IMG/VR virus record: IMGVR_UViG_3300004092_000126
Location: 1-34,365 of that record
Source: a virus
DNA: 34,365 bases
Direction: 5' to 3' (one strand)
In this document: positions 20,598 through 29,377 of the stretch, in pieces
How the letters are laid out: every line of letters starts with the position of its first letter
Numbering within the stretch: position 1 is the first letter of the stretch
Notes under the pieces: model-generated
What the model saw: only the letters and a program-made list of their open reading frames with translations
Told to the model about the DNA's origin: nothing
The model's database searches: none
Program-made: the position numbers and the translations under genes

Positions 20598-22805
20598 CTA
20601 GAATTTATTGCACTCAGACGTATTAAAAATAATACCGTTAAGTTGAAAATCAGAGAATGCAATTTGGGTATTCGTTATTTGATCAGGACTAAATGACAAA
20701 CCAATCTGTACTACTTCACCATAAGAATTTAAAAAGACATTATGCCAAAACCTATCTTGAGTTGCTTCAAGTGGTATTGCTGTATAAGGAGTTGTTTCAA
20801 GAACATATTCTGTTCCTACAGGGACATTTGATTCATTTGAGGAAGAAGTATAATCTGTTACAGTAATCTGCCCTGCTGATGTTCTATCAACCAGAAAACT
20901 AACTCTATTAAGGGATATTATAGAACCAACTGTGTTATAGAAATTATACTGTTTCGAATCAAGTTCTATTTCAGAAACTCGAGATATAACTCCACCTCCT
21001 GTATAAACTCCATCAACGAATAAGAATCCAACATCAATATCAAAAACATTGCCGCTTACTGTATTAACTTTCCATATTCTATTATTGATAATATTCAAAT
21101 CTCCTAAATTCCCTCCAGTGGCCTGAATGTTATTGATATAAACATAGCTATTGTTAGGTAAATTATGATTGAAACAACTAAATGCTATAATATTACCCAC
21201 AACTATTATATTGTTTATACTTAATGAAATAGCATTATTTGACCTATCCCTACTAATAATTGATGTGAATCCTTGCTGATTGCCAGTTACTACAGATTGG
21301 AACTTGTCTTGAGTATCTCCAGATCCCCATGTTATTTCAGCTTCTAGCCAAGGAATATCAAGATCATCCCATGTTATAGTTTCTTGAACATTGAATAATC
21401 CAAATGCAGTAAACGAATCATCATTATATGACCAGTTCTTATTAATATAGTCATATACCAATACCCTATTGGGATAAATGGTATTGAACTCAGTTTGTGC
21501 ATCAGCAGAATTATATGACCAATATGCTAACTCATTATAATAATCTCTTACACCAGCAACTCTTTGAGGACCTGCATTAACATTAGAGACTTCAAAAATA
21601 GCATTTGGTATCACTTCATCAATACGTTGAACATTGAGTCCATTGCAAGCATGTATTCCTGTTGATCCGAATCCTAAAGCAGACCTATCAAAAGGAATAA
21701 TGGAATTAGTTGATTCAACGCCAAGTTCATCATTAAGTTTTTGTATAGTATATGGAAATGATGTATTACCAATAAAAACAACTTCCCATGTTGAATTTTC
21801 AAAGAAAACTATCAATCTGTCCTTCAGGAATGAACATGATATAATTGCTTCTTTTGTTGCAGCTTCAATAAAACCACCTTTACCGACATCAGGAAATTGT
21901 CGCCAGGAATCAACTGAAACAGGAGATCCTCTTTTTGACCAGCGAATTCTATTAGTATAGGTGACTAAACCAATACCATCAATATTCTCAGTAACATTCA
22001 TTAATAAAAGACGGTCCTTAAATGGAACTATAATTCGAGCGGTAACAATAAAGTCAGTATTATTAAAAGGAGTAGTGGCCAATGTCCCCAATTGCGTAAA
22101 ATTAGTACCATCCCAATAACGAAATCCATCTGCTGCAATATTATTGGTTATAAAAAGCAAAAAATCAGAAGAAGCGATGCCACGATAATTAGTAGTCCAG
22201 AAAAAGTCTGCATCGCTTCCGGACCATTGATTATTTCCTGTTCCACCAAGAACTCTATTCCAGCCAGAAGTGTAGCTAAACATATAGCTATAGGCAGTAT
22301 CAAAGCCAAATAATTGTTCATCTGATATATTATTAACTTCATAACTTCCAAACCCCATAACTGGATATAATGGATAAAAGAAAACATCTGTATTTATTGC
22401 AGCACCATTTATTATAAGTTGACCAGTAGTCGTATCAAAAGTATGAAGGGTTGAAGCTCCTGTTGTTAAAAGATTGGAAGGATTTCCAAGTGTTACAACG
22501 GTAAATATCTCATCACCTATTGAAAAATTCTGACCTGTTATGATTACTGGAGGGGTTATGGTAACATTTATAATCCCCATGTCATCAGTTGTGCCAATAT
22601 TCTGTCTAAATCGACTAAATAATTGATCCTGAGGAGCAGATTTGCTTTCATTCATCAAAGTAGTACCAAATCTTTTTCTTACTGTTCCACGCCATGTATA
22701 TATGTTTCTCATATTGGCGAAAGCATCATCCATTATAAGCCATGGCTTAACATTACCCTGCTGCCCAGCTTTTATTGGAGCTATAAGAAATTTATCTAAC
22801 TTCAT
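20598..22805 (-). CDS. tail hub / nozzle protein, P22 gp10-like
   Basis: A 735-residue structural protein. The N-terminus (NVKPWLIMDDAFANMRNIYT, then WRGTVRKRFGTTLM) and central repeats typical of a beta-propeller (RLLLMNVTENIDGIGLVTYT, SPVSVDSWRQFPDVGKGGFI, ATKEAIISCSFLKDRLIVFF, ENSTWEVVFIGN) match the style of podovirus tail hub or DNA stabilisation proteins such as P22 gp10. In such phages this forms the hexameric tube below the portal. The following genes encode two smaller tail proteins and an adaptor, as expected. The C-terminal 250 residues are less typical and may carry a decoration or fibre-attachment domain. Ribosome site AGGAG. Confidence 0.65.
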   Translation of the reverse strand: MKLDKFLIAPIKAGQQGNVKPWLIMDDAFANMRNIYTWRGTVRKRFGTTLMNESKSAPQDQLFSRFRQNIGTTDDMGIINVTITPPVIITGQNFSIGDEIFTVVTLGNPSNLLTTGASTLHTFDTTTGQLIINGAAINTDVFFYPLYPVMGFGSYEVNNISDEQLFGFDTAYSYMFSYTSGWNRVLGGTGNNQWSGSDADFFWTTNYRGIASSDFLLFITNNIAADGFRYWDGTNFTQLGTLATTPFNNTDFIVTARIIVPFKDRLLLMNVTENIDGIGLVTYTNRIRWSKRGSPVSVDSWRQFPDVGKGGFIEAATKEAIISCSFLKDRLIVFFENSTWEVVFIGNTSFPYTIQKLNDELGVESTNSIIPFDRSALGFGSTGIHACNGLNVQRIDEVIPNAIFEVSNVNAGPQRVAGVRDYYNELAYWSYNSADAQTEFNTIYPNRVLVYDYINKNWSYNDDSFTAFGLFNVQETITWDDLDIPWLEAEITWGSGDTQDKFQSVVTGNQQGFTSIISRDRSNNAISLSINNIIVVGNIIAFSCFNHNLPNNSYVYINNIQATGGNLGDLNIINNRIWKVNTVSGNVFDIDVGFLFVDGVYTGGGVISRVSEIELDSKQYNFYNTVGSIISLNRVSFLVDRTSAGQITVTDYTSSSNESNVPVGTEYVLETTPYTAIPLEATQDRFWHNVFLNSYGEVVQIGLSFSPDQITNTQIAFSDFQLNGIIFNTSECNKF

Positions 22806-22814
22806 ATCAAACTC

Positions 22815-23474
22815 CTAAAGTAATCCGATTGCTATAAAATAAAATGAAGCAAGGGAACCATCTGGAATTGGATTAGGATTCCAAATTTGAAAACCAAGGC
22901 TATCAGAAACTCCAGTTGAGTTAATTAGAATAGAAGTTGGATCAGCAAAATCAATATTTACAGAATAAGAAACAAATACTAAGGGATTAGTTCCTACCCT
23001 AAATACCGGAACAGTTGGATCATTAGTAGAAAATGTTATCCTTGAAGTTCCACTAGGAAGAAATCCTCCTAGTTGTATAGGCCCATATTTAATTAATATT
23101 GATTGCCCGAAAAGAAAATACCCTCTTTGATTAGCAACAGTATCATTACGAGTAACCCCAAAGGCAATAGTAGAAAAAAGATTGCCAGGATAATTAGCAC
23201 CATAAACTAATACTGGAACAGTATTAGGAATTAGGCCAAAATTTCTTGTAAACATTGCCGCAACATTAGGAACAATAGGAGTAGGAAAAGTGTTAGGAAT
23301 AACTGTCATTTGTAAGAAATTATGCTTTCCAGCATTGTCTACATCTTCAAATCCCACATGATTAACATCAATAAAAGCACTAATAGATTGGAAGTTATTT
23401 AAAAAAGGACGCTGTGATTGAGCTAATCTATCATCTTTTTTGGGAACAAGATAATTCAATTCTATATCTGGCAT
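22815..23474 (-). CDS. tail/fibre-associated protein, paralogue of the 23476 gene product
   Basis: A 219-residue protein. The N-terminus contains SISAFIDVNHVGFEDVDNAG and KHNFLQM, and matches the next gene upstream (INTVFGRNHGPFNTAFAGMH, NFIQM) in order and spacing. Later come GQSILIKYGPIQLGGF and a hydrophobic ending FYFIAIGLL. These features, a His-containing HNF(L/I)QM motif, an ILIKYG/VLIKWG strand and a tail-domain ending, are seen in phage fibre-attachment or baseplate-like proteins. Likely on the tail near the hub. Ribosome site AGGAACATAAT. Confidence 0.6.
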   Translation of the reverse strand: MPDIELNYLVPKKDDRLAQSQRPFLNNFQSISAFIDVNHVGFEDVDNAGKHNFLQMTVIPNTFPTPIVPNVAAMFTRNFGLIPNTVPVLVYGANYPGNLFSTIAFGVTRNDTVANQRGYFLFGQSILIKYGPIQLGGFLPSGTSRITFSTNDPTVPVFRVGTNPLVFVSYSVNIDFADPTSILINSTGVSDSLGFQIWNPNPIPDGSLASFYFIAIGLL

Positions 23475-23475
23475 A

Positions 23476-24057
23476 TTATGTTCCTATTGCAAAGAATGGA
23501 ACATTTATAGTAGCAGCAGTTGCAAGTTTAGTAATAGAAAATTGTAGTGCAGTTGTATTTTGAAGTAATGTATAAATCTGAACAACAAGAGTGCCAGTCT
23601 GCTGAGTAAAAACAATCGGAGGAGTATTGAAGGGGGGAATTGCTCCTACAGGAAATGGAAGATTATAATTTCCTGCATTCATTCCAACATCAAGAATTGT
23701 TCCCCATTTTATAAGAACATTCCCAATAAAAAAGAATCCAGGATCAGTAGCAATTGTATTACCTAGACTTTGAGTAATATTTACAACATTTCCATCACTT
23801 TGCCTTCTGAACATAAGTTCTATGAGTCCTGAAAATTCACCTAATTGTGTGAACAATGCTCCTTCATTATCAGCAGTAGTTGGCGGGTCAACTTGAACAG
23901 GCATCTGTATAAAATTATGCATTCCTGCAAAGGCTGTATTGAATGGACCATGATTTCTACCAAAAACAGTATTTATCTGACTATAATTTTCTTGAATATT
24001 CCCTGCTGATACTTTTATTGAATCAGTATTTAATGGAATGTTTGGATTATATGCCAT
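23476..24057 (-). CDS. tail/fibre-associated protein, paralogue of the 22815 gene product
   Basis: A 193-residue protein starting MAYNPNIPLNTDSIKVSAGN. It carries GPFNTAFAGMHNFIQM, GNVLIKWGTILDVGMNAGNY and FPVGAIPPFNTPPIVFTQQT, ending NVPFFAIGT. The phrase LIKWG plus a Pro-rich IPPFNTPPIV strand is common in the C-terminal domains of phage tail fibres. The next gene is a diverged copy one base away, so this is a tandem duplication. Role inferred as a tail surface or fibre-adaptor subunit. Ribosome site AGAGGATGAAGT. Confidence 0.6.
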   Translation of the reverse strand: MAYNPNIPLNTDSIKVSAGNIQENYSQINTVFGRNHGPFNTAFAGMHNFIQMPVQVDPPTTADNEGALFTQLGEFSGLIELMFRRQSDGNVVNITQSLGNTIATDPGFFFIGNVLIKWGTILDVGMNAGNYNLPFPVGAIPPFNTPPIVFTQQTGTLVVQIYTLLQNTTALQFSITKLATAATINVPFFAIGT

Positions 24058-24070
24058 ACTTCATCCTCTT

Positions 24071-25129
24071 TTAATAATTTCCATACCACCAACCAAATGG
24101 ACTTGCACCCAATCCTGATTGATCTGTATATATTGTACTCGCTCTTTGATCACCTTGCTGAGATAATGTTCTTCTTAACACCAATTGTTGCTGCTTCATA
24201 AATTCTGGCATCAAAATGTTAAGAGTTTCCATATCTGTTCTATCTTCTAATACTTTTTTTGCAGCGCCATATGCAATATATTGCCACCATTGCTGTAAAT
24301 CTGGGCTATCACCTGCATCTAATAATTCTGTAGGTCTAACATTACATTCTATTTTAACGTCGTACTGCATGTCAGGAACAGGTCTTAAAAAGAATGTATC
24401 GTTATAGTACAAAATAGTAATCGGTCTTGCTGGTGCATAAGAAGCATACTGTGCATATATAGGAACCCCTTCTCCTGGTGCAGTTTCAAAAGAAAGAACA
24501 TATGCCCCTGTAACCAAATTAATAGAATTAAGAGGCAGTGGGTTAACAGGAACAGCTACTGGAACTGGTGCTGTTGGAATTGGTCCGTTCGTTGAATAAA
24601 GACCTTCTATAGGTATCTGAACACCTGTTATATCATTTATCCATGGAGCAGAAGCCAAACCTGTAGCAGATCCTGTAGAATCTATGGAAGTAAATAAAGT
24701 ATTACTAGGAATTATAGGATTGTTCATCAATATATCAGAGAAAACAGTAGTTACTCCGTCACCTGTTGCAACCTGTAAACGAAACTTAATAAGAGGCCAC
24801 TTATTGAAAAAATCTTCCCTAGATTGGGTAAAATTCATCTTATATCCTGAGACATAAACAGGATCCGCTGAAGTCAAAATAGCATTGTTAAAATTATAAA
24901 GCGGATCCGCTGCATTTACTGTGTTCGAAGAATAAGAATCTATATTAGGCTGAGTATAAAATACAAATGTTTTACGCAGATCAAATAAACTTAGATGCGA
25001 TGGAAAATCATAAAGTATAAATGTATTAATATACTCATCAATTGTTGCATCTGGCATTTGTTGAGGAGATGGAGTCCTTGTAAGATTCCTAACTTTCAAA
25101 CGTATCGCTGCTAATGATGAATCTGCCAT
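24071..25129 (-). CDS. head-to-tail adaptor protein
   Basis: A 352-residue protein. N-terminal helices LAAIRLKVRNLTRTPSPQQM and DATIDEYINTFILYDFPSHL, SLFDLRKTFVFYTQPN resemble adaptor proteins that sit below the portal. A middle beta domain (QVATGDGVTTVFSDILMNNP through TGAYVLSFETAPGEGVPI) is an insert. The C-terminal part (TFFLRPVPDMQYDVKIECNV, WWQYIAYGAAKKVLEDRTDM, FMKQQQLVLRRTLSQ) completes the adaptor fold: a strand pair then long helices. Its place between capsid and hub genes fits. Ribosome site AAAGGAATTTT. Confidence 0.65.
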   Translation of the reverse strand: MADSSLAAIRLKVRNLTRTPSPQQMPDATIDEYINTFILYDFPSHLSLFDLRKTFVFYTQPNIDSYSSNTVNAADPLYNFNNAILTSADPVYVSGYKMNFTQSREDFFNKWPLIKFRLQVATGDGVTTVFSDILMNNPIIPSNTLFTSIDSTGSATGLASAPWINDITGVQIPIEGLYSTNGPIPTAPVPVAVPVNPLPLNSINLVTGAYVLSFETAPGEGVPIYAQYASYAPARPITILYYNDTFFLRPVPDMQYDVKIECNVRPTELLDAGDSPDLQQWWQYIAYGAAKKVLEDRTDMETLNILMPEFMKQQQLVLRRTLSQQGDQRASTIYTDQSGLGASPFGWWYGNY

Positions 25130-25145
25130 AAAATTCCTTTATATT

Positions 25146-25586
25146 TTATACACGTTCCACAGTTACAATAGAAGAAACTGGTAAAGATGTTTCCTCTGCA
25201 AAACCTAATGGAACAAAACTGAATCTTTGAACTTTAGAACCAACTCGCATCTTAACTTTATTTTCTTCATTCATATAATGCTCATGAACCGTATAGCAAC
25301 AGTTGTTATTAATATGTTCTGCAACCATATAAGGGACTGAATATACTTGTCCATCCAAAAATTCAAACTTCTGGGTTCCAACATCTTTATATCTATGAAA
25401 TATAAATTTAATTGAGCCACCATTCAATTCATGATTCCTGAATCTTCCGGTAACTATTTTAAGATCTTTCTTCATCTCTGATTCATATCTTGCTTTTGCT
25501 TGAGCATCGATTGCTTTAGGCTTAGAAGAATCAGATTTTTTTGTTGAAGTTTCTTTTACTACTTCTTTATTCAATTCTACAGACAT
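25146..25586 (-). CDS. conserved-type phage structural or assembly protein
   Basis: A 146-residue protein. The first 40 residues are charged and Lys/Ser-rich (KEVVKETSTKKSDSSKPKAI). The rest is a compact beta-rich domain: VTGRFRNHELNGGSIKFIFH, QKFEFLDGQVYSVPYMVAEH, INNNCCYTVHEHYM, GSKVQRFSFVPLGF. The combination of a GQVYSVPYMVAEH-like helix and a final QRFSF strand is familiar from proteins next to the capsid gene in related phages, but the function is not established. It follows a hairpin that may lower its expression relative to the capsid gene. Confidence 0.55.
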   Translation of the reverse strand: MSVELNKEVVKETSTKKSDSSKPKAIDAQAKARYESEMKKDLKIVTGRFRNHELNGGSIKFIFHRYKDVGTQKFEFLDGQVYSVPYMVAEHINNNCCYTVHEHYMNEENKVKMRVGSKVQRFSFVPLGFAEETSLPVSSIVTVERV

Positions 25587-25607
25587 TTTTTTCTCTCTAT
25601 TTTAGAA

Positions 25608-25631
25608 AGGGGACAGAATTAACCATCCCCT
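25608..25631 (-). terminator. hairpin between capsid-side gene and 25146-25586
   Basis: On the minus strand AGGGGA (25626-25631) pairs with TCCCCT (25608-25613) around a 12-base loop, followed by TTCTAAAAT. A short T run only, so partial termination or attenuation after the abundant capsid-region mRNA is the likely effect. Confidence 0.5.
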
Positions 25632-25647
25632 CATTGTTTAACTATTC

Positions 25648-26697
25648 CTAATCAGGAGTAACAATATTATTACTATATGAAGTGCCAGCAATCCATGACA
25701 TTTGATTTGTATTTGCGCCACCAGGAGAAAATATTCCTCCTGCTAATGTAACACCAATAACACCTGTATTTGTCATTGAATCATTTAAGATATTAATATT
25801 AGGATTTATACCTAAAGCTTGTGCTGTATTAATACCAATCGGCACAACCATAGCAGGACTATATCGACCCCTTGATGCAGCTAATGGAAATACAAATGGA
25901 TCAAAAGAAGAACTATTAATATTCAATGTTATAGTTAGTTCATTTAAAGCATCATTAACATCAAGAATTGTACCTTCCATTTGATCAATTTGTGTCATTC
26001 CAAAATCTGAAGGCATATAAACACGTACTCTTTGACCTACCAAATATCCTGAAGGTACTGTCAATGTCAATACCGTAGTATTACCAACACTGTCTACATC
26101 ACAAATAAATCTGTCAGTTGGGTAGAACAATGGATTAAATTGAACAATTCTATAAGTACCTACTGTTGAGGTTCCACCAATTGCTTGTTCAATTACTGCT
26201 GCAATTGAAAAACTTGTATCTTCAGTAATGTTATTAATTGCCCAGTCATATCCTGATATATTCAACGTACCAATTGTTCCAGTTATCCTTACAATGCTAC
26301 CATCTGTTAAACCAGCAGTAGAATTTGTTGATATTAAAGGGCTTGTTCCATCTGCAACAGCAGTAATAGTTACTGGACCACCTAATGGATTTCCTGATGA
26401 ATCAAATGGAGTAAATCCTTCATTTTCATCAATTTGACCCATTGTTATAGGATGATTACCATCTGTATTGCTTCCAAGTTTTATCCAAATAACTCCACGA
26501 CCAACATCCATATTATCTTGATAATAATACTCAACTCCTAAATCAGTAGCTGATGTATTATCATATGCTGCTGTTTCATTGATTACTCTAATCCAGCTAA
26601 ATCCTGAAGGTAGAACTATATTTTGCGCTTGTCCATTAGAAACGAATCTACCTTGACTTATAACTGTACTACCTTGTCCTAAAAACTCTGTAGCCAT
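25648..26697 (-). CDS. putative virion structural protein (capsid-associated)
   Basis: A 349-residue protein starting MATEFLGQGSTVISQGRFVS. Dominated by beta-strand patterns and small residues: LPSGFSWIRVINETAAYDNT, GGPVTITAVADGTSPLISTN, STAGLTDGSIVRITGTIG, LTVPSGYLVGQRVRVYMPSD, NINILNDSMTNTGVIGVTLA. The segment from about 110 to 165 resembles an Ig-like or decoration domain inserted in a structural protein. It directly follows the major capsid gene. A head decoration, head-closure or major tail component are the alternatives. Ribosome site AAAGGTATTGAT. Confidence 0.55.
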   Translation of the reverse strand: MATEFLGQGSTVISQGRFVSNGQAQNIVLPSGFSWIRVINETAAYDNTSATDLGVEYYYQDNMDVGRGVIWIKLGSNTDGNHPITMGQIDENEGFTPFDSSGNPLGGPVTITAVADGTSPLISTNSTAGLTDGSIVRITGTIGTLNISGYDWAINNITEDTSFSIAAVIEQAIGGTSTVGTYRIVQFNPLFYPTDRFICDVDSVGNTTVLTLTVPSGYLVGQRVRVYMPSDFGMTQIDQMEGTILDVNDALNELTITLNINSSSFDPFVFPLAASRGRYSPAMVVPIGINTAQALGINPNINILNDSMTNTGVIGVTLAGGIFSPGGANTNQMSWIAGTSYSNNIVTPD

Positions 26698-26722
26698 ATC
26701 AATACCTTTCTAAATTAAATTA

Positions 26723-27676
26723 TTAACGAGGTAACGTACTTCTCATGTTCACAAGCCATTCATCATTTAAAATTCGAGTTGCCTGTGCAAACTTATATCC
26801 AATTGTAACGTTTTGCGCTAATGGATCGGAATATTGTGCCGGCCTATAAATAAATTGAGCCGTTGCCCCGTCTTGAGCAATAACACCATATGCTTCTCTA
26901 CCTACAACGAAAGTACAATAAACATCAGCACCAAATACTCTAGAAGAAGTAGGTACTATGGCACCTATTGAAGAAACTAAGAATCGAACGTTACCAACTG
27001 CGCCCCATTCTGAATCCAATACATTTTGCTGAGAAGGATATTGGCTTTGGTGAATGAATGTACTTATATCTGAAAGATCAGTGGTTAAATCAGTGTGAGC
27101 TAAGCCAAAATAAGCATTCCTGACAGGGGCTGTGCCAAATTTTAGGTCGCCTGTTATCCCACTTAAGAACATATAAGCATTGTTACCAAGAAGTTTTTTA
27201 GTAACATTCGCAACGTCACTTGAAGTTAAGTCAGATGGAACATCACCATTGCTACCACCTGTACAATCATAAACACTCGTTGTTCCAAGTAACATATTTC
27301 GAGTAAGTTCATCTTCAGTTTGACGAAGACTAACACCTAGACGAAGAGCTGCTTCGTTAAGAACTTGTTCCTGGTTTTGCAACACAACTTGCTCATTCAA
27401 GGCAATATATGTTCCATACCAGCTGATTGTAGCATCGATATCCATACTGGTGAGGGATTGTGCTGGAGATTGAACGCCACTATTTCCCAATGGAACGAGA
27501 GCAGTGTTTAATGGATTATAACGTCTGAATCGCATAGTTGTACCGCCATTACGAGGCATGCGATATTTTTCAGAAGGTATATTCATGATCATGTTTGGAG
27601 TCGGAACCGATAGAAGCTTCGCGTTAAATGTTTGTTGTACGGGCGCGGCCAGTACACTCGTTGTTGTTATAGCCAT
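26723..27676 (-). CDS. major capsid protein, N4-gp56 family (HK97-like fold)
   Basis: A 317-residue capsid protein. The sequence MPRNGGTTMRFRRYNPLNTA at 39-58, PAQSLTSMDIDATISWYGTY and IALNEQVVLQNQEQVLNEAA, LRLGVSLRQTEDELTRNMLL fit the N4-gp56 family of HK97-type major capsid proteins: an N-arm, E-loop region and spine helix with TxDxLTRN. The C-terminal part contains YGVIAQDGATAQFIYRPAQY and GYKFAQATRILNDEWLVNMR, as expected for the A and P domains. Length is near the family's lower range. It follows the scaffold candidate with a small Cys-rich gene and a strong hairpin in between. Ribosome site AAAGGC. Confidence 0.85.
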   Translation of the reverse strand: MAITTTSVLAAPVQQTFNAKLLSVPTPNMIMNIPSEKYRMPRNGGTTMRFRRYNPLNTALVPLGNSGVQSPAQSLTSMDIDATISWYGTYIALNEQVVLQNQEQVLNEAALRLGVSLRQTEDELTRNMLLGTTSVYDCTGGSNGDVPSDLTSSDVANVTKKLLGNNAYMFLSGITGDLKFGTAPVRNAYFGLAHTDLTTDLSDISTFIHQSQYPSQQNVLDSEWGAVGNVRFLVSSIGAIVPTSSRVFGADVYCTFVVGREAYGVIAQDGATAQFIYRPAQYSDPLAQNVTIGYKFAQATRILNDEWLVNMRSTLPR

Positions 27677-27767
27677 GTGAGCCTTTAATATTTTAAAAAT
27701 AATATTTAAGTTTTGACTACAAGTCGGACGAGTTCTTGAACTGGGCTTTTGCGTCCATGAAAATAGA

Positions 27768-27803
27768 TTAAGGTAGACGAAGCCTTAGTTGCGTCTACCT
27801 TAA
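27768..27803 (-). terminator. perfect 12-bp hairpin upstream of the capsid gene
   Basis: TTAAGGTAGACG (27768-27779) and CGTCTACCTTAA (27792-27803) pair perfectly with a 12-base loop. On the minus strand it is followed by TCTATTTTC, a weak U tract. It is 36 bases past the stop of the Cys-rich gene and 92 bases before the capsid start. It may terminate part of the upstream transcript or act as a stabilising 5' stem-loop for the capsid mRNA. Confidence 0.7.
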
Positions 27804-27832
27804 TAATAGTCTGAAAAAAAGTTTTAGTTCAA
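27803..27832 (-). promoter_or_regulatory. candidate promoter for the capsid gene
   Basis: On the minus strand: -35 TTGAAC (27827-27832), 18-base spacer, -10 TATTAT (27803-27808). Start of transcription would fall inside the 12-bp hairpin, so this and a terminator role for the hairpin are partly exclusive. Confidence 0.35.
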
Positions 27833-27839
27833 GATAATT

Positions 27840-28034
27840 TTATTCCCATATCTTTTCCCAAATAAGTGACTTACATTCACACTGGCACATTACCCAGTTT
27901 GGGGTATATGACTTTAAGTAAAAATCAGAGAATTTTTTAGGAACATTAAATTCTCTTTCCTCTTTAATACAACTACTTTCATTACAGGCTTTACACTTAT
28001 TGATATGTGTATGGCAAGGACATTCTTTAGCCAC
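27840..28034 (-). CDS. small Cys-rich putative zinc-binding protein (GTG start)
   Basis: A 64-residue protein with ten Cys/His ligands: C5, C7, H8, H10, C14, C17, C22, and C50, C52, C54. The N-terminal CPCHTHINKCKACN block and the C-terminal CQCECK block could form one or two zinc sites. It starts at GTG 28032-28034, which overlaps the stop of the scaffold gene by 8 bases behind a GGAG ribosome site. Lying between scaffold and capsid genes is unusual for a zinc protein; a role in assembly or as an inhibitor of a host factor cannot be told apart. Confidence 0.6.
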   Translation of the reverse strand: MAKECPCHTHINKCKACNESSCIKEEREFNVPKKFSDFYLKSYTPNWVMCQCECKSLIWEKIWE

Positions 28035-28803
28035 CAGATTTCTCCAACATTTCTCGGTACAACTTATCTTTTAACTCTTGGGTCAATCCATTAGCAAACA
28101 TATTAGCACTATTAAGGGGACTAGAACCTTTTTGCGGATTTATAGAGTTTGTTGAACGAGGTTTGGTAGTATTCTTTTGAACCAACTCATAATCCTGGGA
28201 AGGAGCATCATGAGATCCACCATAAATACCCAAATCTTTAATAGCTTGATAAGTTTCCACAGCTTTTTCACGTAAATCAGGATTATAGTGCAATGATCGA
28301 GCAAGTCCCGGACGCATTGATTGTAACTTTTTAATATTTTCTTCATTAAGAACATCATAAAAGTCAGAATATTTACGAGTTAACTCATTTTCTATAGATT
28401 TCTCCTGAGTAAAGCGTTCATTTTCCTGAACTTTCTTCTCAAGTTTGTTAATTCGGTTTTGTTCTTTCTTCCAAGCATTCTTAAGTTCTTTTCCTGTTAA
28501 CAAATCATCATCATCAATGGATGAAACATCAAACTCAGGTTCCTGCGGCTGCTGTTGCTGCTGTGCTTGATACCCTGCTTGAATATCTTGTAACATTCTT
28601 GAGTACTCATCACGCTCACGTTGGTATTGATCAGCCAAATCTGCTTTCTGACGTAACTTCTTCCAACTTTCCTTAGGAGATTCTGTTTCCTGTGTTTGCT
28701 TTGCTTCTTGGCCAGGTTCTGTTTGCTCTTGAGTTTCTTCTGGTTGCTCGACTGTTTGCTCAATTATCAATTGTTCTTGTTCATTATCATTGTATAATTC
28801 CAT
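28027..28803 (-). CDS. scaffolding protein candidate
   Basis: A 258-residue, acidic and Gln-rich, mostly coiled-coil protein: IEQTVEQPEETQEQTEPGQE, YQAQQQQQPQEPEFDVSSID, ELKNAWKKEQNRINKLEKKV, EKSIENELTRKYSDFYDVLN. The C-terminal end (NGLTQELKDKLYREMLEKSG) is a charged helix, as in scaffolds that bind the capsid through their C-terminus. Composition, length and a place just before the major capsid gene match podovirus scaffolds. No protease domain is seen. It overlaps the upstream gene by 17 bases. Confidence 0.7.
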   Translation of the reverse strand: MELYNDNEQEQLIIEQTVEQPEETQEQTEPGQEAKQTQETESPKESWKKLRQKADLADQYQRERDEYSRMLQDIQAGYQAQQQQQPQEPEFDVSSIDDDDLLTGKELKNAWKKEQNRINKLEKKVQENERFTQEKSIENELTRKYSDFYDVLNEENIKKLQSMRPGLARSLHYNPDLREKAVETYQAIKDLGIYGGSHDAPSQDYELVQKNTTKPRSTNSINPQKGSSPLNSANMFANGLTQELKDKLYREMLEKSGG

Positions 28804-29377
28804 GAGATCCCTCTTTTAGTATTTGCATAGTTATTCCACCTTCTAAAACATCTTCATTATTAAGCTTTTTAGCCATCGTCATCAAAGTACCATCATCAAA
28901 ATCAAAAACAAACTGGGAAAGGTCTTTCAGTTCTTTGGAAAGACCTAGAATATTGTCCTTAATGTAAAAACAAAATTCGCGATCAGGGATGACCCATAAC
29001 AGAACCATTCTGTCTTCTTTTTTTTGATAATGGTACACGGCTTGATCATAGTTTGGTGTTGGGCAACTAGATCTATGAAGAAAAAAGTTTCTTAGAACAT
29101 TGACCATAGCTCTTTCACGCTTAGTCAAAACAACTAAGAAAAAATCTCCCTTATAAATCTTTTCACCCTCTTGATAGGTTTTAAAAAGCTCTGCCATATA
29201 GTTCTTGGTCATTTCTGCACCAAGCTCTTGAGCATTCAATGAATCAGTATCCTTTTGTTGAGCTTCTTGAGCCAATTTACCCATCTTATCACGGTGCTCT
29301 GGAATATAATCTGGCTTAAATTCATTCTTTAAATGAAACTTTTCATGTTCTGAAATTTCTTTTCTTTCTTTATTCAT
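28787..29377 (-). CDS. conserved-type head-region protein of unknown function
   Basis: A 196-residue protein starting MNKERKEISEHEKFHLKNEF. ATG 29375-29377 overlaps the upstream TGA as ATGA, which decides the start. The centre is IYKGDFFLVVLTKRERAMVN, VLRNFFLHRSSCPTPNYDQA, and YHYQKKEDRMVLLWVIPDRE. The pattern of a beta-sheet core with a CPTPNYDQ loop is familiar from genes placed between portal and scaffold in related phages, but its function is not established. The tail includes DFDDGTLMTMAKKLNNEDVL. Confidence 0.6.
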   Translation of the reverse strand: MNKERKEISEHEKFHLKNEFKPDYIPEHRDKMGKLAQEAQQKDTDSLNAQELGAEMTKNYMAELFKTYQEGEKIYKGDFFLVVLTKRERAMVNVLRNFFLHRSSCPTPNYDQAVYHYQKKEDRMVLLWVIPDREFCFYIKDNILGLSKELKDLSQFVFDFDDGTLMTMAKKLNNEDVLEGGITMQILKEGSHGIIQ

